Shown here in pieces: positions 54,936-62,771 of a stretch of DNA of 64,000 nucleotides (position 1 is its first letter; every line of letters starts with the position of its first letter). The notes beneath the pieces were generated by a model. That model was not told the origin of the DNA. It did no database searches and saw only the letters and a program-made list of their open reading frames with translations. Origin of the DNA: Micromonospora ferruginea (lineage in GTDB: Bacteria; Actinomycetota; Actinomycetes; Mycobacteriales; Micromonosporaceae); the NCBI RefSeq assembly GCF_013694245.2, contig NZ_CP059322.2, forward strand, positions 1,360,001 through 1,424,000. Reading direction: 5' to 3'. The translations under genes and the position numbers were made by a program.

Positions 54936-56204
54936 ATGGGTGACTCGATCTCCCTCGACGACCTGCTCGGCGCGCGGGTGCGGCGCGACCCGTACCCGTT
55001 CTACGCCCGGCTGCACGCCATGGGGGAGGCGGTCGCGCTGCGGCCGGCCGAGCCGCACGTCCTGGTCGTGCACGGCTGGGCGGCGGTCAACCGGGTGCTG
55101 CGCGACCCGGTCTTCCGGGTGCTCGGCGCCGAGTTCCTGGACCGGGCCGGGGTCCGCTGGCGCGCGCACCCGGCGATCCGGATCCTCCAGACGTCCATGC
55201 TCAACGCCGCGCCCGGTGACCACCTGCGGATCCGGCAACTGTTCAGCCAGGCGTTGACCCCGCGCCGGGTCACCGCGCTGGAGCCGGCGATCGTGCGGAT
55301 CGCCGACGGCCTGCTGGACCGGCTCGCCGCGGCGGGCGCGGGCGGCCGTCCGGTCGACTTCATGGAGGCGTTCGCGCTCACCCTGCCCAGCGACGTCGTC
55401 GGCGAGCTGCTGGGCGTGCCGGAGCGGGACCGGCAGTGGTTCCCGGCCCGGGTCCGCACGTTCGACGCGGTGCTCGAGATCGGCCGCCGCTCGATGCGGG
55501 AGGTGCGCGCCGCGAACGTGGCGGCGACGGAGCTGACCGCGTACTTCACCGGGTTGCTGGCCGAGCGCCGGGCGCGCCCGCGCGAGGACCTGGTGTCGGC
55601 GCTGGCGCGGATCCGGGACCGCGACCCCGACCAGCTCTCCGCCGACGAGCTGCTGGCCAACCTGATCATCATGTACAACGCCGGGTTCCGGACCACCGCG
55701 AACCTGCTCGGCAACGGCCTGGTCCTGCTCCTGGCCCGGCCCGGCGCGCTGGCCGCGTTGCGCGCCGACGCCTCGCTCGCCGCCGCCTACGTCGAGGAGA
55801 TCCTCCGGTACGAGCCGCCGGTGCACTTCGCGGTCCGCTACGCCGCCGAGGACACCGAGGTCGCCGGCCTGCCGGTGCCGGCAGGCCGGTCGGTGGTGGT
55901 GCTGACCGGCGCCGCCAACCGGGATCCGCGCCGCTTTGCCGACCCGGACTCGTTCGACCCGTTCCGGGTGGACAACCGGCACCTGGCGTTCAGCGCCGGG
56001 CCGCACCACTGCTTCGGCGCGGCGCTGGCCCGGGCGGAGGGGCGGCTGGTCCTGCCCCGCGTGCTGGAACGCTTCCCGGCGCTGGCGCTCGCCGCCGAGC
56101 CCGGCGAGCGGCGCGCGCTCATGCTGCGCGGCTACGACCACCTTCCGCTCCGACTGACCGCGTCGCACCGGCCGATCGGCGCCTTGCCAAACCATGCCGA
56201 TTGA
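54936..56204 (+). CDS. Cytochrome P450 1 of the biosynthetic cluster
   Basis: A 422-residue soluble bacterial P450. The haem ligand is Cys359 in FSAGPHHCFG; the K-helix E-x-x-R occurs as EEILRYEPPV. The I-helix motif reads AGFRTT (Ala249-Thr254), where the acid before the threonine in the usual A-G-x-(E/D)-T is replaced by Arg, which may change oxygen activation or mark an unusual reaction. It is the first gene of a set with ACP and ketosynthase; carrier-bound substrates are possible. The ATG at 54936 follows GAGGAG at a six-base distance; an earlier ATG at 54915 has no ribosome binding site. Confidence 0.93.
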   Translation: MGDSISLDDLLGARVRRDPYPFYARLHAMGEAVALRPAEPHVLVVHGWAAVNRVLRDPVFRVLGAEFLDRAGVRWRAHPAIRILQTSMLNAAPGDHLRIRQLFSQALTPRRVTALEPAIVRIADGLLDRLAAAGAGGRPVDFMEAFALTLPSDVVGELLGVPERDRQWFPARVRTFDAVLEIGRRSMREVRAANVAATELTAYFTGLLAERRARPREDLVSALARIRDRDPDQLSADELLANLIIMYNAGFRTTANLLGNGLVLLLARPGALAALRADASLAAAYVEEILRYEPPVHFAVRYAAEDTEVAGLPVPAGRSVVVLTGAANRDPRRFADPDSFDPFRVDNRHLAFSAGPHHCFGAALARAEGRLVLPRVLERFPALALAAEPGERRALMLRGYDHLPLRLTASHRPIGALPNHAD

Positions 56205-56243
56205 GTAAGGTCGATGTCACGCTGGGGAAAGGACACACCGGCC

Positions 56244-56504
56244 ATGACCGATGAGATCCGCGCGTTCCTTCTCGACGCCCTGACCGAGATGAAGTACGAC
56301 GTCGAGGACGTCGACGACGACACCGTCTTCGGCCCGGCCGGACTCGACGTGGACTCCCTCGGCCTGGCCGAGCTGGCGGTCCGGGTGGAGGACCGGTTCG
56401 GGGTGGCGTTCGACGACGACGAGGCGGAGATGCTCGCCATGATGACCCTCGGCGAGTTCTCCCGCACGGTGGCCCAGCGCATCCAACCGGCGTCGGCGCT
56501 CTGA
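56244..56504 (+). CDS. Acyl carrier protein 1
   Basis: An 86-residue acidic carrier protein with the phosphopantetheine attachment site at Ser38 (GLDVDSLGLAEL). It has a typical four-helix layout, with an Asp-rich third-helix region (FDDDEAEMLAMM). It is followed after 14 bases by the ketosynthase gene, so the pair probably elongates or holds an acyl chain. The ATG at 56244 is used; the ribosome binding site is weak. The converting enzyme could be the phosphopantetheinyl transferase encoded at 59097-60053. Confidence 0.9.
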   Translation: MTDEIRAFLLDALTEMKYDVEDVDDDTVFGPAGLDVDSLGLAELAVRVEDRFGVAFDDDEAEMLAMMTLGEFSRTVAQRIQPASAL

Positions 56505-56518
56505 CCGGCGCGCCGACC

Positions 56519-57760
56519 GTGCGCGAGAGCGTGACGGTCACCGGCATCGGGCTGGTCAGCCCGGTCGGCGCGACCGCCGCCGAGGTGTTCGACGCGGTGT
56601 GCGACGGCCGCTCCGGGCTCTCCCGGCCCCCGGCCGGGCACCCGGTCGACGGCGTGGTCGACGTCGCGGCGTTCGCCCCGGCGATCGACCCGGCCACCGT
56701 GCTGCCCGGCCCGGAGTCACGCGTGGTGGACCGCTCGATCGTGATGGCGCTGCGCGCCGCCGCGGACGCGCTGGCCGACGCCGGCCTGCGGATCGGGCAC
56801 GACGTCGACCCCTACCGGGTGGCCGTCGTCGTCTCCGGCGTCGGCGGACTGTCCACCCTGGCCGACCAGGTCCTGCAACGCGCGCAGCGGGGCCGCTTCG
56901 GGGTCAGCCCGTACATGCTGCCCGGCACGCTGCCGAACATGGGCGCCGCGCGCATCGCCATCACCCACGGCATCCGCGGCTACACCTCGTCGATCGGCAC
57001 GGCGTGCGCGGCCGGCGCCCAGTCGGTCGGCGAAGGACTGCGCATCCTGCGCGCCGGCGACGCGGACGTCGTCGTCGCCGGATGCGCCGAGGCGCCGCTG
57101 TTCCCGGCGTTCGCCGACGCGTTCGGCAACGCCCGCGCGCTGGCCCGCAACTGGGCCGACCCGACCGCCGCGAGCCGCCCGTTCGACCGCCGCCGCAACG
57201 GACTCGTCCTCGGCGAGGGCGCCGGCGTCCTGGTGCTGGAACGCGCCGCGCACGCCGCCGCGCGCGGCGCCCGCCGCCACGCCGACGTGCTCGGCTGGGG
57301 CGCGACCAACGACGCGTACCATCCGACCACCCCGCGCCCGGACGGCGCCGGCGCGGCCCACTGCATGCGGATGGCGGTCCGCGACGCCGGCCTGGGGCTC
57401 GACGACGTCGGCTACGTCAACGCGCACGGCACCAGCACCCGGGCCGGTGACGCGGCCGAGCTGGCCGCGCTGCGCGACGTCTTCGGCGCGCACCCGCCGC
57501 CGCTCAGCTCGACCAAGGGCGTCACCGGGCACATGCTCGGCGTCTCCGGCGTCATCGAGGCGGCCATCGGCGTCGAGGCGCTGCGGCGCGGCCTGCTGCC
57601 GCCGACGCACAACCTCGACGACCCGGACCCGGGCGGCGACGTCGACCACGTCCGCAAGCAGGCGCGCGCGGTGGCGGTGGACGTGGTGCTGTCCAACTCG
57701 TTCGGCTTCGGCGGCCACAACGTGAGCCTCGTGCTGGGGCACGCCGCGTCGGCCGGCTGA
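56519..57760 (+). CDS. Beta-ketoacyl-ACP synthase, FabF-like
   Basis: A 413-residue ketosynthase. The active-site Cys163 sits in GTACAAGAQS. The two catalytic histidines occur in NAHGTSTRAGD and in STKGVTGHMLGVSG, which also supplies the conserved lysine. The end NSFGFGGHNVSLVL is typical of KASII. All catalytic residues are present, so it should be active, not a chain-length factor. No partner CLF, malonyl transferase, ketoreductase or dehydratase is in the window, so only one condensation or help from fatty-acid enzymes is likely. The GTG at 56519 follows the ACP stop by 14 bases. Confidence 0.93.
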   Translation: MRESVTVTGIGLVSPVGATAAEVFDAVCDGRSGLSRPPAGHPVDGVVDVAAFAPAIDPATVLPGPESRVVDRSIVMALRAAADALADAGLRIGHDVDPYRVAVVVSGVGGLSTLADQVLQRAQRGRFGVSPYMLPGTLPNMGAARIAITHGIRGYTSSIGTACAAGAQSVGEGLRILRAGDADVVVAGCAEAPLFPAFADAFGNARALARNWADPTAASRPFDRRRNGLVLGEGAGVLVLERAAHAAARGARRHADVLGWGATNDAYHPTTPRPDGAGAAHCMRMAVRDAGLGLDDVGYVNAHGTSTRAGDAAELAALRDVFGAHPPPLSSTKGVTGHMLGVSGVIEAAIGVEALRRGLLPPTHNLDDPDPGGDVDHVRKQARAVAVDVVLSNSFGFGGHNVSLVLGHAASAG

Positions 57761-57771
57761 CCCCGCCCGGC

Positions 57772-59094
57772 TCAGCGCACCGTGACGACGGTCGCGGCGT
57801 CGTGCGCCGCGACCGCGACGGCGAAGTGCGTGCCCAGCATGTCGACCAGGTAGTCCAGGTCCGCGACGAGCGGCACCGGCAGCAGCGTCCGCTGGTCGAG
57901 GTCGGTGCGGCTGGCGACCAGCTCGATCCGGTCGGCCTTCAGCAGCCCCCGGGTCAGGAACGCCGGCAGGTCGTCGGGGAGCAGGCACCGCCACAGGTCG
58001 ACGTTGACGATCAGGTCCAGCGCGCCGGTGCGGAACTGCTGCAGCACGGTGCCGAGCAGGTGCGAGTTCGTCTCGCCCGGCGGCGCCGCGTGGTCGAAGG
58101 TGTGCGAGCCGGCGCCCAGCTCCAGCGTGGACACCCCGTTGCCGACCACCAGGGCCCGGCTGGTGGCCAGCTCGGCGCGCAGCGCGGCGGGCAGCGCGGC
58201 CGGTTGCCCCAGCCCACCCCGCCGGTACGCGTCGATCGCGTCGCCGTAGAGCCGGATGCGGCCCAGGTGCCGGCCGAACGTGTTGATCGCGTACAGCACC
58301 TCGACGTCGTAGCGCAGGTGTTTGCGCAGCAGGTACTTCATGTTGTCCATGGACGCCAGGCCGTTGGTGGTCCGGCGGAAGTGCGGCAGGTGGTAGGAGA
58401 ACGCGTCCACGTCCAGCCGGAACAGCTCGGCCGGCGCGCCGTGCAGGTGGAAGACCCGGTAGAAGAAGTCGAGGTCCTCGAACCCCCACTTGACCATGGC
58501 CTCGTCGAAGCCGCCGACCCGCCGGAACGACTCGTGGTCGACCGAGGCGTTGTGCGTCAGCCCGAGCACCCAGGGCGCGCGGGGGAAGTCCCGCATCCGC
58601 TGCGGGTGGGCGGTGTCCTCCAGGCGCGGGTCGCCGCGCTCGGCGTCGAGCATCTCCGGACCGACCGGCTCGCCGCGACGCAGCGCGTCCGCGCCGGCCC
58701 AGTCCAGGTCGTAGCGCTGCCCGAGCAGCACCCCGGGCCGCCCGGCGCGTCCGGCGTGGAAGTCGCGGTGCCGCTCCAGCAGCCGGGGATGCGCCACCGT
58801 GTCGGCGTCCAGGAACATCAGCGTGTCGGCGCGGGCGCGGGCCGCCGCCGCGTTGCGGTTGGCGCTGCGCCCGCGGTTGCGCTCGCTGCGGACACAGGTG
58901 ACGGCCAGCCGGTCGGCGTACTTCTCCGCGACCGGGGCCAGCGGGACGGCCGAGCCGTCGTCGCCGACGATCACCTCGAAGTCGTCGCGCGGCAGGCTCT
59001 GCCGGGTGAGCGAGTGCAACGTCGCGTCGAGCGCGGCGCCGTTCTCGTGCGCCGGCACCACCACGCTCAGGCTCGGTCGGCCCTGAGTCGGCAT
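57772..59094 (-). CDS. Glycosyltransferase family 2 with extra C-terminal domain
   Basis: A 440-residue enzyme. The GT-A fold spans about residues 1-260: LSVVVPAHENGAALDATLHSL, EVIVGDDGS, FLDADT (the D-x-D metal site at about residue 96) and KWGFEDLDFFYRV (the E-D catalytic region), as in chondroitin-synthase-like and galactosyltransferase-type GT2 enzymes. The last about 130 residues (from RALVVGNGVSTLEL) do not match a domain I know. The sugar donor and acceptor are unknown. The stop lies 11 bases from the converging ketosynthase stop. Its start follows the carrier-protein stop by two bases, so it is translated together with the upstream PPTase-ACP gene. Confidence 0.85.
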   Translation of the reverse strand: MPTQGRPSLSVVVPAHENGAALDATLHSLTRQSLPRDDFEVIVGDDGSAVPLAPVAEKYADRLAVTCVRSERNRGRSANRNAAAARARADTLMFLDADTVAHPRLLERHRDFHAGRAGRPGVLLGQRYDLDWAGADALRRGEPVGPEMLDAERGDPRLEDTAHPQRMRDFPRAPWVLGLTHNASVDHESFRRVGGFDEAMVKWGFEDLDFFYRVFHLHGAPAELFRLDVDAFSYHLPHFRRTTNGLASMDNMKYLLRKHLRYDVEVLYAINTFGRHLGRIRLYGDAIDAYRRGGLGQPAALPAALRAELATSRALVVGNGVSTLELGAGSHTFDHAAPPGETNSHLLGTVLQQFRTGALDLIVNVDLWRCLLPDDLPAFLTRGLLKADRIELVASRTDLDQRTLLPVPLVADLDYLVDMLGTHFAVAVAAHDAATVVTVR

Positions 59095-59096
59095 GG

Positions 59097-60053
59097 TCAG
59101 CGGGGGGTGGAGTTGGCGACGATGTGGTCCGCCAGGTCGCCGAGGGTGGTCATCCGGTCCTCGTCCAGATCCTCCACGTCGATCTGGATCTCCAGCTCGT
59201 CCTCCAGCTCCAGCAGCAGCTCCAGCGCGAGCGAGGAGCTGAGCCCCAGCTCGTCCATCAACTGGGTGCCCTCGCCGATCGGAGCGTCCGGCCGGAGCAT
59301 CCGCTCCAGCAACGCCGTCAGGCTCTTGACGACCTCGTCGCGCCCAGGCTCCACCATGGACTCATCAGAGCAAAGGACATCGGCGAGTGTCAACGGGTAG
59401 AACTCGACCGCGTACGGGGCGTCACCGCCGAGGGCCACCGCCAGCCGGTAACCGGCGGGCGTCGGCACGTCGACGAGGCGGATCCTGCCGGGCGGCTCGA
59501 CGCACTCCACGACGTCGCCCGCGTGCACCGGCACGGCCAGGTTGGGCCAGAGCCGACCGCCGGCGCACTTGACCGCCGCCTCCTTGCGGACCCACAGCCG
59601 GGTGCACCGCGCCGCCCGCTGCGCGGCGTCGACGCCGCCGGCGACGTGCCGCGCCTCCTCGGGGTGGAAGAAGCGCTCGGCCAGGGACACCGGGTCCCGG
59701 CCCGGCGGGAGGTGCTGAACGTCCACCCCGACCGGGCGGCCCGCGCCGAGCGCCACCGCGACCAGGTCACCCGAGTAGGACAGGCTCGTGTGCAGCCCGG
59801 CGTGCGCTCCGGTCAGCGCCGGGCGGCCGTAGCGGCCCGGGCGCCAGACGAGGGCCCGCGGCGGCACGCCCGCCGCCCGGCCGGCGAGGACCCGCAGCGC
59901 GCCGTGCGCGACCGTGAACCGGTCCCGCAGCGCGGCGCCGCGGAGCGCCTCGGCGCGGGCGCGTTCGGTCGCGTCGAGCACCGCGCGGCAGCGGGCCAGC
60001 TCCGCCGGGGACACCCCGGCCGACACCACCCAGACCCGCACGGTGTCCCGCAT
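59097..60053 (-). CDS. 4'-phosphopantetheinyl transferase fused in frame to an acyl carrier protein
   Basis: One open frame of 318 residues. Residues 1 to about 222 are a Sfp/AcpT-type transferase: GVDVQ (Asp111, with Gln113 where Glu is usual), RFFHPEE, and WVRKEAAVK (Lys157, Glu158, Lys162). Residues about 233-318 are a carrier protein with ELGLSSSLALELL, where Ser274 is the likely pantetheine site and the usual preceding Asp is Ser. There is no stop codon between them. An internal ATG at 59357 could start a separate ACP but lacks a clear ribosome binding site. The enzyme could modify its own carrier domain, the ACP at 56244 and NRPS carriers. Fusion versus internal start cannot be settled by sequence. 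Confidence 0.85.
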   Translation of the reverse strand: MRDTVRVWVVSAGVSPAELARCRAVLDATERARAEALRGAALRDRFTVAHGALRVLAGRAAGVPPRALVWRPGRYGRPALTGAHAGLHTSLSYSGDLVAVALGAGRPVGVDVQHLPPGRDPVSLAERFFHPEEARHVAGGVDAAQRAARCTRLWVRKEAAVKCAGGRLWPNLAVPVHAGDVVECVEPPGRIRLVDVPTPAGYRLAVALGGDAPYAVEFYPLTLADVLCSDESMVEPGRDEVVKSLTALLERMLRPDAPIGEGTQLMDELGLSSSLALELLLELEDELEIQIDVEDLDEDRMTTLGDLADHIVANSTPR

Positions 60054-60119
60054 GCCCGGCAGCCTAACGGCCCCGGGAGGACGTTGACACGCGCCGATGC
60101 GCATTGCTCTGATAGGCCG

Positions 60120-61526
60120 GTGTTGGCGCAGACGGCCCAGGCGCAGGTCCCCGTTCCGTTCGCCGGGCCGGGTGCCGGCACCGCGCCCCTGACCTGGGGG
60201 CAGAAGGCGATCCTGCGGGACATGCGGGAGACCGGCTGGACGCACAACGTCAGCGGCGCGCACCCGATGCCGGCCGGCGTCACCGTCGAGCAGGTGGCCG
60301 CCGAGCTGGCCGACCTGATGAGCCGGCACCCGGCCCTGCGGATGCGCCTGGGGCGCGACGAGCGGGGCGAGCCGTGCCAGGTCGTCGCGGCCACCGGCGA
60401 GACGGCCCTGGACGTGGTGGACGTCCCCGACGACGCCGACCCGGCCGACGTGGCGGCGTTCGCCTACCAGCTCGGCCACACCCGCCTGCTGACCCCCTAC
60501 GACCTCTACCGGGACTGGTCGGTGCGGATGGCGGTGGTCCGGCACCGGGGCGCGCTGGTGCACCGGGTGCTGACCCTCGACCACCTCGTGGTGGACGGCA
60601 CCGCCACGTCGCTGATCCTGGCCGACCTCGGGTTGGCCGCGCCGGCGGTCCGCCGGACCCGGGACCCGCGCACCGTGCAACTCCTCGACCTCGGGCGGCG
60701 GGAGGCGACGCCGCCGCTGCGCGCGGTCAGCGACCGGGCCGTACGCCACTGGGCGTCGCACCTGCGGGCCATCCCGCCGCTGACGTTCGGCGAACCCACC
60801 CCCGGCGGCGGCCGGCAGGGCCACCGGTACTGGCACGGCCGATTCGGCTCGCCCGCGGCGTACCTGGCGGTGCGGGCCATCGCCCGGCGGACCCGCACCG
60901 ACACCTCGCGCGTGCTGCTCGCGGTCATCGCGGTCGCGATCGGCCGGGCCACCGGCGTCACCCCGCTCACCGCGAAACTCATCGTGGGCAACCGGTTCCG
61001 GCCCGGCTTCGCCGAGGCCATCGCCCCGCTCAGCCAGAACGGCGTGCTGACCGTCGACACCGCCGACACGACCGTGGACGAGGTGGTCTCGCGCGCCCGC
61101 CGGGCCTCGATGACGGCCGGCATGTACGCCTACTACGACCCGGCGCGGCTGGCGGAGCGCGAGGCGGCCCTGGACGCCGAACGCGGGTACCCGGCCCGGA
61201 TCACCTGCCGGATCAACGACCGCCGGGTGACCACCCGGACGGCGGCGGCGGACGGTGTCCGTGACGAGGAGGTGACCCCGGCGGCGGTCCGGCGGCGCGC
61301 GGCCGAGACGTTCCTGACCTGGGACGGCCCCCTGGACCACCTGCACGAGCAGGCGTTCATCACCGTCGAGGACCATCCGGACACGGTGCTGCTGCAGGTC
61401 ATCTTCGACTTCGCGAGCTTCACCGAGGCGCAGGCCGAGGGCGTGCTGCGCGGCGTCGAGGAGGTGGCCGTGGAGGCGGCCTTCGACGCCGCCGCGCCGA
61501 CCCGGGTCGGGTCCTGCGGCGGCTGA
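60120..61526 (+). CDS. Free-standing condensation-domain protein
   Basis: A 468-residue protein of the NRPS condensation superfamily. LTWGQKAILRDMRETGW is the C1 motif; the catalytic motif is DHLVVDG with His155, so the first His of HHxxxDG is Asp but the second, catalytic His is kept; LIVGNRFRPGF and LSQNGVL are the C4/C5-type positions. It would form an amide or ester between an acyl-carrier-bound group and an amine or alcohol, possibly the acyl group made by the ketosynthase/ACP pair. The GTG at 60120 is 66 bases from the divergent PPTase gene, so they share a promoter region. There is no adenylation domain nearby. Confidence 0.85.
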   Translation: MLAQTAQAQVPVPFAGPGAGTAPLTWGQKAILRDMRETGWTHNVSGAHPMPAGVTVEQVAAELADLMSRHPALRMRLGRDERGEPCQVVAATGETALDVVDVPDDADPADVAAFAYQLGHTRLLTPYDLYRDWSVRMAVVRHRGALVHRVLTLDHLVVDGTATSLILADLGLAAPAVRRTRDPRTVQLLDLGRREATPPLRAVSDRAVRHWASHLRAIPPLTFGEPTPGGGRQGHRYWHGRFGSPAAYLAVRAIARRTRTDTSRVLLAVIAVAIGRATGVTPLTAKLIVGNRFRPGFAEAIAPLSQNGVLTVDTADTTVDEVVSRARRASMTAGMYAYYDPARLAEREAALDAERGYPARITCRINDRRVTTRTAAADGVRDEEVTPAAVRRRAAETFLTWDGPLDHLHEQAFITVEDHPDTVLLQVIFDFASFTEAQAEGVLRGVEEVAVEAAFDAAAPTRVGSCGG

Positions 61527-61541
61527 CCGGCCCCGGGCCGC

Positions 61542-62750
61542 TCACCTGTCGTCCGGACCCCAGGTCACCGGCAGCGACTCCAGGCTGCGAACCACCAGGC
61601 CCGGGCGGAACCGCAGCTCCGACTCGTCGACCGCGAGCCGCAGGCCGGGCAGCCGGCGCAGCAGGGCGCCCAGCGCCTCCTGCAACTCCATCCGGGCCAG
61701 CGCCGCGCCGAGGCAGTGGTGCGGGCCCGCGCCGAACGCCAGGTGCGGATTGTGCGTCCGGTCCAGGTCGAGCGAGTCCGCGTCGGGGAACACCGTCGCG
61801 TCCCGGTTGGCCGAGGCGATCGCCGGCATCACCGCCGAACCGGCCGGCAGGCGTACGCCGCCCAGCTCCACCTCCTCGGTGGTGACCCGGGGCAGCAGCA
61901 CCCCGTTGTCGCCGAGCTGGATGAACCGGGACAGCTCCTCGACCGCCCGGGCGACCGCGACCGGGTCGTCGCCGCGCAGCCCGGCCAGTTGCTCCGGGTG
62001 CCGGGCCAGCACGAGCAGGAACAGGTTGAGCTGGTTGGTGGTGGTCTCGTGCCCGCCCACGAAGATGCCGGCGGTGACCGAGACCAGCTCCCGCTCGGTG
62101 AGGTCGTCGTGCTCGTCCCAGGCGGCGATGAGCGCGCTCATCAGGTCGTCACCGGGTCGCCGGCGGCGCTCGTCGATCATCTCGTGGAACGCGTCCAGCG
62201 CGGCCAGCGGGGCCGCCGGGTCGGCGTCCCAGTCGCCGACCAGCGCGTCGGACCACTGCCGGACCCGCTCCCGGTCCTGCTCGGGGATGCCGAACAGCTT
62301 GCTGATCACGACCAGCGGCAGCGGCGCGGAGAGATGGGTGATCAGGTCGGCCGGGCGGCCGGCCGCCTCCATCCGGTCGATCATCCCGGCCACCAGCGCC
62401 GCCACCGTGGGCCGCAGCTCCTCCACCCGCCGCACGGTGAACGCGTGCGACACCGCGCGGCGCATCAGTGTGTGCCGGGGCGGGTCCATGCCGATCAGGG
62501 AGTCCTCGGCGAGCGAGCCGAGTTCGCGGGTCGGCCGGTCGGGGCCGGCCGCCGCCGCCCGGCTGAACCGGTGGTCGGTGAAGACCCGGCGGACGTCGGC
62601 GTGCCGGGTGGCGAGGTAGGCCGACGCCCCGTCGGGCAGCTCGACCCGGGCCACCGGGCAGGTCTCGCGCAGCCGGGTGTAGTCCGGCGACGGGTGGTAG
62701 ATCGTGGGAGCCGGCGCGAGCGGGTACCGGACGGGTGGCGGCTGCGTCAT
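61542..62750 (-). CDS. Cytochrome P450 2 of the biosynthetic cluster (CYP105-like)
   Basis: A 402-residue P450 with standard motifs: I-helix VGGHETT (acid and threonine present), K-helix EELSRF, and haem region FGAGPHHCLG. The N terminus (MTQPPPVRYPLAPAPTIYHPSPDYTRLR) and HTLMRRAVSHAFTVRRVEELRP are typical of actinobacterial tailoring P450s. It would hydroxylate or epoxidise an intermediate using ferredoxin; no ferredoxin gene is adjacent. It follows the family 1 glycosyltransferase gene by 21 bases on the same strand, so oxidation and glycosylation are likely co-expressed. It converges on the condensation-domain gene with 15 bases between the stops. Confidence 0.94.
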   Translation of the reverse strand: MTQPPPVRYPLAPAPTIYHPSPDYTRLRETCPVARVELPDGASAYLATRHADVRRVFTDHRFSRAAAAGPDRPTRELGSLAEDSLIGMDPPRHTLMRRAVSHAFTVRRVEELRPTVAALVAGMIDRMEAAGRPADLITHLSAPLPLVVISKLFGIPEQDRERVRQWSDALVGDWDADPAAPLAALDAFHEMIDERRRRPGDDLMSALIAAWDEHDDLTERELVSVTAGIFVGGHETTTNQLNLFLLVLARHPEQLAGLRGDDPVAVARAVEELSRFIQLGDNGVLLPRVTTEEVELGGVRLPAGSAVMPAIASANRDATVFPDADSLDLDRTHNPHLAFGAGPHHCLGAALARMELQEALGALLRRLPGLRLAVDESELRFRPGLVVRSLESLPVTWGPDDR

Positions 62751-62771
62751 CTGCGACTCCTCTGCGGACGG

